From the NCBI GenBank assembly GCA_934725005.1, contig CAKVBE010000014.1, positions 1-14,450 on the forward strand: DNA of 14,450 nt. The letters are read 5' to 3'. Made by a program: the position numbers and the translations under genes. Positions 6,735 to 14,372 of this stretch are shown here, piece after piece. The notes under the pieces were generated by a model that searched no databases, was not told the DNA's origin, and saw only the letters and a program-made list of their open reading frames with translations. Source of the stretch: an uncultured Rickettsiales bacterium. GTDB taxonomy: Bacteria > Pseudomonadota > Alphaproteobacteria > Rickettsiales > UBA1997. Every line of letters begins with the position of its first letter. The first letter of the stretch is position 1.

Positions 6735-7253
6735 TTTTTTGTTTTAATAATATCAAATTGTCTTTATAATCAAATAAATATGATATTTTTACATTAATTA
6801 ATTATTAATCAACTGTTTTTAATTGCGACTTTGTTTTACCTAATTATTTGCAAAATTTAATTCTTATTATTATCTGAACTATTATGTTTAAATATAATTT
6901 CTCAGTCATATATATCGAATTAAAGACTAAATATTGCATACAAAGTAAAAAATTTATACCTCCCAAAAATTGTATAAGAAACTGTCATTCTGAATTTGAT
7001 TCAGAATCTAAAAATAAGTAAAAAATTTACTTGATGCTGAATTAAATTCAACATATTATTTTCAACAATTTTTTAAGCACCCAATCGCCAGCAAAGCTTG
7101 CGCTTCCCATCAAAAATTGGAAGGATTAAAGAATAACAACCGATAAAATCACCGTGAAGTAAAAAAAAATCTAGAAAATAACGATGTTTCAAAAAAAATT
7201 AACCTTCCTCAAAAATTCTTTATTCATAGTTTTTTCAAATAAAAAATTATTTC
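6735..7253. other. 519-bp intergenic region with a palindromic repeat
   Basis: No gene is supported. The region separates the divergent genes at 5802-6734 and 7254-10886, so it should hold both promoters, but hexamers cannot be chosen with confidence in such AT-rich DNA. It contains the palindromic element 6983-7056. Just after it, at about 7078-7140, lies a locally GC-richer patch (CGCCAGCAAAGCTTGCGC) that differs from its surroundings and may belong to the same repeat or to another. Confidence 0.55.
6983..7056. repeat. Nested palindromic intergenic repeat
   Basis: The left arm contains TTCTGAAT-TTG-ATTCAGAA (6988-7006), itself a perfect 8-bp stem. The right arm contains TGAATT-A-AATTCA (7038-7050). 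The two arms are also approximately complementary to each other around the central dyad AAGTAAA-AAA-TTTACTT (7016-7032). It can therefore fold as one long hairpin or as smaller ones. It resembles, from memory and unverified, short TCATTCTGAA-type palindromic repeats scattered between genes in host-associated bacteria. No coding capacity is visible, so it would be a MITE-like or REP-like element. Confidence 0.6.
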
Positions 7254-10200
7254 ATGGCAACATTTTTATTTTCTACAGCTCTAAACAGTATAAATTCCAA
7301 AAAAAACTCGATTATAAACACTTTCAATAATTCTCCATTTAGCTATTTTTTTAATGATAAAAACAGTTGGAAAGATGATAAGATAAAAAATAAATTAGGT
7401 GAACTGAGTATTCAAACATCAACATATAATAAAGTGATTCCAAATATTTATGGAACGGTCAAACTTGCTGGAAATGTTATATGGTTAAGTGAAGTTAAAG
7501 AGATAAAACAGGAATATGTAAATACAATAAAAACTGGTAAAAATAGTAAAATAAGTCAAAACAATGTTGTCTATTATTATTTTATAAGTGTTGCAATAGC
7601 CATATGTAAAGGAGAGGTTGAGAAAATTGAAAAAGTTTGGGCAGATAATGAACTTGTAGATTTGAATAATTTTTCACATAGGATATATTATGGTACATCG
7701 ACACAGGAACCAGATAGTTTAATACAATCAATCGAAGGTATTAATAAAACTTGTGCCTATAGGGATATTTGTTACATAGTGTTTGAAAATTTTTCGTTAA
7801 GTAATTATGGAAATAGATTGCCAAATTTTACATTTGAAGTAAAAAGAAAAAATTTATATGATAAAAACGATAAAAATCTTCTAGAAAATAAAATTACTGG
7901 AATAAATTTAATTCCGGCTTGTGGTGAATTTGTTTATTCAACAACGGTTCAAAGTAAAATAAAAAGTTATACAGATGGTTACAATGAGTTAAATTGTAAT
8001 GAGAGAGAAAGAATAAATCAAAACAATAATGATGGAAAAGCTGACTGTTTAGTATCGTTAGATAATTTAAAAAATACATTACCAAATTGTAAATGGATTT
8101 CCGTGGTGGTTTCTTGGTTTGGAAGTGATTTAGATATATCTAAATGTGAAATAAAGCCAAAAGTCGAATATAATTTTGATGGTTATGATTTTATAACTTC
8201 AACATTACCTGATACTTGGTATGTTGGAAAATGGAATAGAAATAATGCAGAAGTTGTCGGAAAATATAATAACGGAAATATAAGATATGGTGGTACGCCA
8301 AGTGATAATAGTGTAATAGAATTATTAACAGAATTAAAAAACAAAGGATATAAAATTGTATTATATCCCATGATTTTTATGGATATTGATAATAAATCCT
8401 GGAGAGGCTATTTAACTGGAAAAAGTAACGATATAAATTCATTTTTTACAAAAACAAATGGTTATAATGAATTTATTTTACATTATGCTGAATTATCAAA
8501 AAATTACGTAGATGCTTTTATAATAGGTTCAGAATTAAAAGGAATAACTAGTATAAATGATGGAAATGGAAATTTTTATGGTGTTGATAATTTAATAAAT
8601 CTTGCAAAGTTAACTAAGCAAATTGTTAATAATAACAATGTAAAAATTAGTTATGCATCTGACTGGTCGGAATATCATCATACAGAGGCTGGTTGGTATA
8701 ATCTGGATGATTTATGGAGTAGTGAATACATTGATTTTATTGGAATAGATGCATACTTTCCATTAACAAACTTAAAACAAGAAAATATATCAAAAAACGA
8801 TATAATAAATGGTTGGTCTAGTAGTGAATTTTATGATTATTATTATGATAATAATGGTAATAAAAATAGTTTAGAACCGCAATATGCAATCAAAAATATA
8901 AATTATTGGTGGTCAAATAAGCATATAAATCCTAATGGTGTTCAAACATCATGGGTACCAAAAAGTAAGAAAATATGGTTTACTGAATATGGTTTTGCAT
9001 CGGTTGACGGAACCACGAATGAACCATCTAAATTTTATGACAAAAATTCAATTGATGGCGGTTTTCCAAAATTATCAGATGGAATTAGTGATTTTTATTA
9101 TCAGAGAATGGCATTAGAAGCATCAGAAGAAGCGTTTAAAAGTTTTGAATTTTTAGAAGAAAAATTTGTATGGTGTTGGGATGCAAGACCGTATCCATAT
9201 TTTCCAAGTCTAAAAAATATTTGGAGCGATGCAGATTCATGGAAATATGGACATTGGATAAATGGAAAAATGGGAATAGTTTATGCTGAAATGCTTATAA
9301 AACAATTATTTTTAGATGCTGGGTTAAGTACTGATTTAATAGGTAAAGTTGATATAGATGAAAATATTAATGGTATAGCTATAAATACGGATTCATCTCT
9401 CCAAGAGATTTTAAATTTACTGAAAAAAACTTATTTTTTTGATTTTATAGAAAGTAATGGAAAGTTCAATTTTATTTCTAATTCTTTAAATACAGATGTA
9501 ACTGATATAAATACGGACGAGTTAATTATTCAAAATGAAAAATATATTTCATTAGCATCAACTCCATCAAGTGATTTACCAAATAAAGTTAATGTAAATT
9601 TTCTTGATATAAATAATGGATATGATAGTACAATAGTTTATTCTAGTAGAGAAAATAACTTATCAAATAAAATTGATACAATAACATTACCAATAGTTTT
9701 AGATGAAATAAAAGCAAAAAGAATTTCAGAAATTTATTTATACTCTTCTTGGTTAGAAAAAAACGTTTTTGAATTTATTTTACCAATAAAATACATATTT
9801 TTAGAAGTTGGCGATAAAATAAGATTATATAAGAATAATACAATTTTGGTATTAAAAATAGTTAAATTGGACATATTAAATGATTTTATCATAAACATAA
9901 AAGCCATACAATTTGATAATTCCATATACAAGACAAATATAAAAAGTAGTAATGAAAATTATATTACACAGCTGTTAGAAAGCATAGGTGCAACAAATTT
10001 ACAAATTTTTGAATTACCAGCATTAAATAATGAAACGCTAAACAATCCATATTTATTTTTTGCAATTAATGGAATAGAAAATGGATGGAAAGGTGCAAAT
10101 TTATACTATTCAGAAAATAATAATGATTATAATTTAATAGAGTCAAAAAATGAAAATTCTATTTATGGTATCGTGTTAAATGAATTAAAACCATCAAGAC

Positions 10201-10886
10201 CATATTATTTTGATTTGGAAAATAAAATTAATATCATGTTTCATTCAGGAATAGATGAAAATTTATTAAATAGTATAGATTACAATAGTTTATATAATCA
10301 AAATAATTTAGCATTATTGGGTAATGAAATTATTCAATTTAAAGACATTTTACTAAATGAGGACGGCACATATACACTAAAAAATTTATTAAGAGGATTA
10401 TTTGGTACAGAAGAATACATTAATAATCATTCTATTGGTGACAGATTCATTTTATTAAAAAAATCAGAATTGATTGAGTATAAATTAGATATATCAAAAT
10501 TACAAAATAAATTAAAATTTAAAGCCGTTAGTTTTGGAAATGATTTATTAACTACAGATTCAAATGAATTTATAATAAATGGCAAAAACTTAAAACCGTT
10601 AAAAATTAGTCATTTAAGAAAAATTATAAATTCTGATAAATCAATTACTATAAAATGGAATAGAATTGATCGTGGTATACAAAATTGGAATGATAACATT
10701 GATAGCATTTTATCAGAAACAGAAGAGAAATACTGTATAAAATATTATGATGAAAACAACAATATTCTTAATACTTTTCATTCAAACAAACAAGAGCATA
10801 ATATAAACAATCAAATCCCTTATAAAATTTCTGTTTGTCAAGTAAATAGTTTTGGTTTTGGTGAAGAAAGGTGGTGTACTGTGTAG
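7254..10886 (+). CDS. GTA-type TIM-barrel tail/baseplate hub protein
   Basis: This 1210-residue protein matches the large tail protein of alphaproteobacterial gene transfer agents (Rhodobacter GTA gp15/Rcc01698 type), which combines a glycosidase-like TIM barrel with tail-hub domains. Visible are the N-terminal region with a typical VIPNIYGTVKLAGNVIW segment (61-77); the barrel, with candidate acidic residues E427 (IGSELKG) and E578 (WFTEYGF); the diagnostic CWDARPYPYFP (641-651) followed by YGHWINGKMG (665-674); a phage-tail-3-like part from about 720; and LLRGLFGTE (1045-1053) in the C-terminal domain. The length is near normal and the frame is intact. No other GTA or phage gene adjoins it, so it is an orphan here, as in lineages with dispersed GTA relics. 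The ATG has no clear Shine-Dalgarno. The last 182 codons are duplicated at 13379-13929. Confidence 0.88.
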   Translation: MATFLFSTALNSINSKKNSIINTFNNSPFSYFFNDKNSWKDDKIKNKLGELSIQTSTYNKVIPNIYGTVKLAGNVIWLSEVKEIKQEYVNTIKTGKNSKISQNNVVYYYFISVAIAICKGEVEKIEKVWADNELVDLNNFSHRIYYGTSTQEPDSLIQSIEGINKTCAYRDICYIVFENFSLSNYGNRLPNFTFEVKRKNLYDKNDKNLLENKITGINLIPACGEFVYSTTVQSKIKSYTDGYNELNCNERERINQNNNDGKADCLVSLDNLKNTLPNCKWISVVVSWFGSDLDISKCEIKPKVEYNFDGYDFITSTLPDTWYVGKWNRNNAEVVGKYNNGNIRYGGTPSDNSVIELLTELKNKGYKIVLYPMIFMDIDNKSWRGYLTGKSNDINSFFTKTNGYNEFILHYAELSKNYVDAFIIGSELKGITSINDGNGNFYGVDNLINLAKLTKQIVNNNNVKISYASDWSEYHHTEAGWYNLDDLWSSEYIDFIGIDAYFPLTNLKQENISKNDIINGWSSSEFYDYYYDNNGNKNSLEPQYAIKNINYWWSNKHINPNGVQTSWVPKSKKIWFTEYGFASVDGTTNEPSKFYDKNSIDGGFPKLSDGISDFYYQRMALEASEEAFKSFEFLEEKFVWCWDARPYPYFPSLKNIWSDADSWKYGHWINGKMGIVYAEMLIKQLFLDAGLSTDLIGKVDIDENINGIAINTDSSLQEILNLLKKTYFFDFIESNGKFNFISNSLNTDVTDINTDELIIQNEKYISLASTPSSDLPNKVNVNFLDINNGYDSTIVYSSRENNLSNKIDTITLPIVLDEIKAKRISEIYLYSSWLEKNVFEFILPIKYIFLEVGDKIRLYKNNTILVLKIVKLDILNDFIINIKAIQFDNSIYKTNIKSSNENYITQLLESIGATNLQIFELPALNNETLNNPYLFFAINGIENGWKGANLYYSENNNDYNLIESKNENSIYGIVLNELKPSRPYYFDLENKINIMFHSGIDENLLNSIDYNSLYNQNNLALLGNEIIQFKDILLNEDGTYTLKNLLRGLFGTEEYINNHSIGDRFILLKKSELIEYKLDISKLQNKLKFKAVSFGNDLLTTDSNEFIINGKNLKPLKISHLRKIINSDKSITIKWNRIDRGIQNWNDNIDSILSETEEKYCIKYYDENNNILNTFHSNKQEHNINNQIPYKISVCQVNSFGFGEERWCTV

Positions 10887-10978
10887 TTCATAATATTATT
10901 TTAATTATTTAAATGGGATTATTTAATGATTTACATGCTTTTTAATTTTATATCGAAAATTATTAGCTAAAAAATATA

Positions 10979-11006
10979 TTGACGAATAATAAATTAGGTT
11001 TATTTA
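10979..11006 (+). promoter_or_regulatory. Putative promoter of the peptide cassette
   Basis: TTGACG (10979-10984) is followed after 15-16 bp by TTTATT/TATTTA (11000-11006), about 55 bp before the peptide ATG. Just downstream, CAAC-CGCGA-GTTG (11018-11030) can form a small GC-containing hairpin in the leader. The -35 is good and the -10 weak. The same sequence is present in the second unit at 14022-14049. Confidence 0.4.
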
Positions 11007-11061
11007 AGCTGATGACTCAACCGCGAGTTGTTTAATTATTAACTATACTAAGAGGTTTTCT

Positions 11062-11277
11062 ATGATTATTAATAATGTGCAGTGTCCAAAAAATTTTGAC
11101 GAAAATGTTGTTGTTTTGGAAATGAAGGGCTTTGAACATGCCGATAAGATAATCAATACTGTGGGTGATTGTCCATCTAATTGTGGTTGTAATTGTAATT
11201 GCGGTCGTCCGTTACACTACAACGATTTAGATATTGATGATTTGCTCAAAGAAATATACTCATCTTACTCAGACTAA
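11062..11277 (+). CDS. Cys-rich RiPP precursor peptide candidate
   Basis: This 71-residue peptide has six cysteines: C8 in the N-terminal part and a cluster C37, C41, C43, C45, C47 within GDCPSNCGCNCNCG (35-48). The organisation suits a leader (about 1-34, with VVVLEMKGFEHADKII likely helical), a Cys/Gly/Asn core (35-49) and an acidic follower (DLDIDDLLKEIYSSYSD). A radical SAM/SPASM maturase lies two genes downstream, the usual setting for ranthipeptide- or sactipeptide-type substrates, where Cys sulfur is bonded to a carbon of another residue. Translation start support is good: AGAGG lies 6 nt before ATG. It has no membrane segment or signal peptide. I do not recognise a named precursor family. 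Alternatively the cluster could simply bind metal. An identical copy lies at 14105-14320. Confidence 0.8.
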   Translation: MIINNVQCPKNFDENVVVLEMKGFEHADKIINTVGDCPSNCGCNCNCGRPLHYNDLDIDDLLKEIYSSYSD

Positions 11278-11329
11278 GGTTGTATTTTTCGATTGTTTTG
11301 TTATTCTTTTTTGAAAAACAGAGTAAACT

Positions 11330-12028
11330 GTGCAACATTTTGATTTTTTTATATCGAAAAATTTTGAAAAGCAAATTTTGCTAGATATGTTCAAAAATGA
11401 TAAAACAAAGACGATTAAAAATAGAGCAAGACAATATAAGTTTCCAGTAAAACTAGCAAAGGACATAGCTAGGATTTCTGGAAACGAGTGCGAAGAAAAG
11501 CTGGAACGTTTTTTAAATGTATCTTATGAGAGAGATGCAAAGAGAATGGTCAACTGTCTTAGCATTTTTAAATCTTATTGGGATAAGAATGGTGGTCATT
11601 ATTTTTATAAGTTAGAAAATTTTTTTGAGAAGAATATTGAACAATACGAAGTACTTTTATCTAGGTATGTTGCCGGTACTTCTGATTGGTATGGGAATCA
11701 TATATGTACGAATATTTTTTCATTAAAATGGAAAAAGTATTGTAACCATAATTATTGTTTACTCTATGAAGTTGTTTTGTCTGAGGTCTTTAAAACTATA
11801 AGAAAATTAAGGTCCGTTGATGAATTATCAGATAATAATGTTTGGATTTTATCAGAATTATCAAGTTTTGTTATATTACATAGGTTATTTGATGAATTTA
11901 ATTTTATTAAAAAAACGTATTATGAACAAGTTGATGTTTTATTGGATAAAGCATATTTAATTTTTGATAATTCAAATGGAATTAATGATTTTCTAAAAAG
12001 AATAATAAGTATTAATTTTATTAACTAA
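11330..12028 (+). CDS. Unknown 232-residue protein of the peptide cassette
   Basis: Family not recognised. The open frame starts at GTG (11330) with no strong Shine-Dalgarno; an in-frame ATG at 11387 (residue 20) is the alternative. The protein appears soluble and mainly helical, basic in its first 75 residues (FKNDKTKTIKNRARQYKFP, 21-39) and without a signal peptide. A Cys/His/Trp-bearing segment (WYGNHICTNIF, 120-130; KKYCNHNYC, 135-143) could bind metal or substrate, but no known motif fits. It lies between the precursor (52-bp gap) and the maturase (14-bp gap) on the same strand and is carried in the duplicated unit, so it probably serves the same pathway, for example as a binding partner, accessory modifying enzyme or immunity factor. 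That is inference from position. Its first 26 codons recur at 14373-14450. Confidence 0.75.
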   Translation: MQHFDFFISKNFEKQILLDMFKNDKTKTIKNRARQYKFPVKLAKDIARISGNECEEKLERFLNVSYERDAKRMVNCLSIFKSYWDKNGGHYFYKLENFFEKNIEQYEVLLSRYVAGTSDWYGNHICTNIFSLKWKKYCNHNYCLLYEVVLSEVFKTIRKLRSVDELSDNNVWILSELSSFVILHRLFDEFNFIKKTYYEQVDVLLDKAYLIFDNSNGINDFLKRIISINFIN

Positions 12029-12042
12029 ACTTACATATATTT

Positions 12043-12825
12043 ATGTTTTTGTCTAAATTTACAAGTAAACTAAAGATTTACAATAATTATGTTGTTTTTA
12101 ATAACTTATTGTTTAAGCCAATTGTTTTAAGTGAAGAGAAAATAAATAGTTTGTATGATGGAAAGTTTGATTGTTTTAATGATAAAGAAATACGACTTTT
12201 AACTGAAAATGGCATCATAGTAAGCAATAAAGTTCAGGATGAAAACGCTTTAAAAACATTGAAAGATAGAGTTGCAAATATTTGTAACAAACACGTAAGT
12301 ATTCTTTATATTATTCCGGTTATGGGATGTAATTTATGTTGTAAATATTGTTTTATAGGAAAGATAAAAAATAATACCACAGAAGCCATGTCAGATGAAA
12401 CAATTAAAAATACTATTGAAAAATTTTCTGAACATTTGAAAAAAAACAATTTAAACGGTAATATTATATTTTATGGGGGAGAACCAACTTTAAGGCTAGA
12501 TATTCTAAAAAAGTTTTGCGATTATATAAACGTTTATGGAAATGGTATAATAAGTATTTCTATTGTTACAAATTGTACATTGGTAAACGATGAGTTGATT
12601 CAATTTTTGAAAAATAATAAAATATCGATAGGTATATCAATAGATGGTCCAAAAGAATTAACGGACAAAAACAGAATTTTTAAGAACAGTAAAGAAAGTG
12701 TGTATGATATTGTTATCAACAATATCAAAAAGTTAACGGATAACAACATTAATTTTGGTCTGTCTATTGTTGTTTCCAATGAAACACTAAATGACAAAAA
12801 CTATTTAAATTGGTTAAAAAAATAA
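12043..12825 (+). CDS. Radical SAM peptide maturase, N-terminal part (frame ends at A7 run)
   Basis: These 260 codons encode the front of a radical SAM peptide-modifying enzyme. Residues 1-80 look like the N-terminal extension typical of such maturases (NNYVVFNNLLF, LLTENGIIVSN), where precursor recognition can occur. The radical SAM domain has C96-x3-C100-x2-C103 (CNLCCKYC) for the catalytic 4Fe-4S cluster, YGGEP (144-148) for SAM binding and ISIDGP (198-203). The frame stops at TAA 12823-12825 directly after seven A (12816-12822). The continuation, with the SPASM domain, lies in the -1 frame. One more A, or a -1 slip on A-AAA-AAA, yields a 440-residue enzyme of ordinary family length. As written, the protein lacks its auxiliary-cluster domain. 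The start ATG has no clear Shine-Dalgarno and follows the previous gene by 14 bp. Confidence 0.9.
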   Translation: MFLSKFTSKLKIYNNYVVFNNLLFKPIVLSEEKINSLYDGKFDCFNDKEIRLLTENGIIVSNKVQDENALKTLKDRVANICNKHVSILYIIPVMGCNLCCKYCFIGKIKNNTTEAMSDETIKNTIEKFSEHLKKNNLNGNIIFYGGEPTLRLDILKKFCDYINVYGNGIISISIVTNCTLVNDELIQFLKNNKISIGISIDGPKELTDKNRIFKNSKESVYDIVINNIKKLTDNNINFGLSIVVSNETLNDKNYLNWLKK

Positions 12826-13364
12826 ACGTAAAGAATATAAACTTTAACCTAATGCATTATAATGGTAAAACAGATGAGTGGAAGGATTATTACAAAAAGA
12901 TAGGAAGATTTTTATTTAAAGCCCATAATACCTTGCATAAATACAGCATATACGATAGTAGAATATTAAGAAAATTTACGTCATTTTATAATCATGAATT
13001 TAGATATAGTGACTGTGCTGCTATTGGTGGTGAACAATTATGTATAAAACCAAATGGTGATATAAGTGTATGCCATGCTTATTGGAATTCCGAGGAAGAA
13101 GGTTGCGGTAATATAAATATTAATAGTTTTGACGATGTGTTTAGTACAAAATTATATCAAGATTGGCAAAATAATTTAACTATTAATAAAGACAAATGTC
13201 TAAAATGTCCCGCAATTTATATTTGTGGTGGTGGTTGTGCAAAACAGAGTCAGACATTGTTTGGTGATAAGAATGAAATTGATAAAAGTTTCTGTTTGTA
13301 TACAAAATATGCTTTAAGAGAACTCTTAAAAAGAGAATTAAATCTTAATAAATTATTAAGATAA
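12810..13364 (+). CDS. Radical SAM peptide maturase, C-terminal SPASM part (shifted frame)
   Basis: This frame continues the maturase in -1 relative to 12043-12825. The true junction is at about 12822; the upstream TTG at 12810 is only the first possible start in this frame and has no ribosome site. The SPASM domain is complete. Numbered from 12810, cysteines occur at 69, 78, 88, 99, 130, 133, 139, 143 and 162, including IKPNGDISVCHAYW and the signature CLKCPAIYICGGGCAKQS. These bind the two auxiliary Fe-S clusters of SPASM peptide maturases. It ends with LLR and TAA at 13362-13364. Such good conservation on both sides of the break suggests a recent lesion, a sequencing error or functional slippage rather than an old pseudogene. 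Confidence 0.85.
   Translation: MVKKINVKNINFNLMHYNGKTDEWKDYYKKIGRFLFKAHNTLHKYSIYDSRILRKFTSFYNHEFRYSDCAAIGGEQLCIKPNGDISVCHAYWNSEEEGCGNININSFDDVFSTKLYQDWQNNLTINKDKCLKCPAIYICGGGCAKQSQTLFGDKNEIDKSFCLYTKYALRELLKRELNLNKLLR
12811..12825 (+). other. A7 slippery site joining the two maturase frames
   Basis: The codons read TGG TTA AAA AAA TAA. The heptamer A-AAA-AAA is placed as in a -1 slippery site (X-XXY-YYZ), and a -1 slip gives AAA AAA ATA AAC, continuing into the SPASM frame. Transcriptional slippage on A7 would do the same. No convincing downstream stimulatory stem is visible. A homopolymer sequencing error or a real one-base deletion fits equally well. Confidence 0.6.
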
Positions 13365-13378
13365 ATTGTTGTTTGTCT

Positions 13379-13929
13379 AATTTAAAGACATTTTACTAAA
13401 TGAGGACGGCACATATACACTAAAAAATTTATTAAGAGGATTATTTGGTACAGAAGAATACATTAATAATCATTCTATTGGTGACAGATTCATTTTATTA
13501 AAAAAATCAGAATTGATTGAGTATAAATTAGATATATCAAAATTACAAAATAAATTAAAATTTAAAGCCGTTAGTTTTGGAAATGATTTATTAACTACAG
13601 ATTCAAATGAATTTATAATAAATGGCAAAAACTTAAAACCGTTAAAAATTAGTCATTTAAGAAAAATTATAAATTCTGATAAATCAATTACTATAAAATG
13701 GAATAGAATTGATCGTGGTATACAAAATTGGAATGATAACATTGATAGCATTTTATCAGAAACAGAAGAGAAATACTGTATAAAATATTATGATGAAAAC
13801 AACAATATTCTTAATACTTTTCATTCAAACAAACAAGAGCATAATATAAACAATCAAATCCCTTATAAAATTTCTGTTTGTCAAGTAAATAGTTTTGGTT
13901 TTGGTGAAGAAAGGTGGTGTACTGTGTAG
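13379..13929 (+). pseudogene. Truncated 3' fragment of the GTA tail-protein gene
   Basis: The last 182 codons of the tail gene (from F1029) are repeated here, with the same stop TAG. The duplication junction puts an in-frame TAA (13378-13380) directly before the first duplicated codon, so nothing upstream can be fused to it. The only possible starts are internal, such as TTG at 13513, which gives a 138-residue piece without a ribosome site. It contains LLRGLFGTE but not the TIM barrel or hub domains, so it is a by-product of the duplication and probably not functional as protein. Confidence 0.9.
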
Positions 13930-14104
13930 TTCATAATATTATTTTAATTATTTAAATGGGATTATTTAATGATTTACATGCTTTTTAATTTTATATCGAA
14001 AATTATTAGCTAAAAAATATATTGACGAATAATAAATTAGGTTTATTTAAGCTGATGACTCAACCGCGAGTTGTTTAATTATTAACTATACTAAGAGGTT
14101 TTCT

Positions 14105-14320
14105 ATGATTATTAATAATGTGCAGTGTCCAAAAAATTTTGACGAAAATGTTGTTGTTTTGGAAATGAAGGGCTTTGAACATGCCGATAAGATAATCAAT
14201 ACTGTGGGTGATTGTCCATCTAATTGTGGTTGTAATTGTAATTGCGGTCGTCCGTTACACTACAACGATTTAGATATTGATGATTTGCTCAAAGAAATAT
14301 ACTCATCTTACTCAGACTAA
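14105..14320 (+). CDS. Cys-rich RiPP precursor peptide candidate, second copy
   Basis: Identical in sequence to the 71-residue peptide at 11062-11277, including the six cysteines (8, 37, 41, 43, 45, 47), the AGAGG ribosome site and the upstream promoter region carried by the duplication. If the duplication is real, precursor dosage is doubled. RiPP precursor arrays usually hold diverged copies; here no difference has accumulated. Confidence 0.8.
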   Translation: MIINNVQCPKNFDENVVVLEMKGFEHADKIINTVGDCPSNCGCNCNCGRPLHYNDLDIDDLLKEIYSSYSD

Positions 14321-14372
14321 GGTTGTATTTTTCGATTGTTTTGTTATTCTTTTTTGAAAAACAGAGTAAACT

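Larger units (their letters stand above)
10336..13378. repeat. First copy of a 3043-bp tandem unit (tail-gene 3' end plus RiPP cassette)
   Basis: The sequence from AATTTAAAGAC at 10336 reappears at 13379, and I found no difference over the 1072 bases visible up to the window end (14450 equals 11407). The period is 3043 bp: stop codons 10886/13929 and peptide starts 11062/14105 are both offset by exactly this. The unit starts inside codon 1028 of the tail gene and ends 14 bp after the maturase stop. It contains the complete peptide, the 232-residue gene, the maturase and about 0.7 kb upstream of the peptide start, including its likely promoter. Confidence 0.95.

Noticed and set aside
11269..11466. 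65-codon minus-strand frame over the start of the 232-residue gene
   Set aside because: Antisense shadow with no ribosome site and no neighbour logic; the plus-strand cassette explains the region better.
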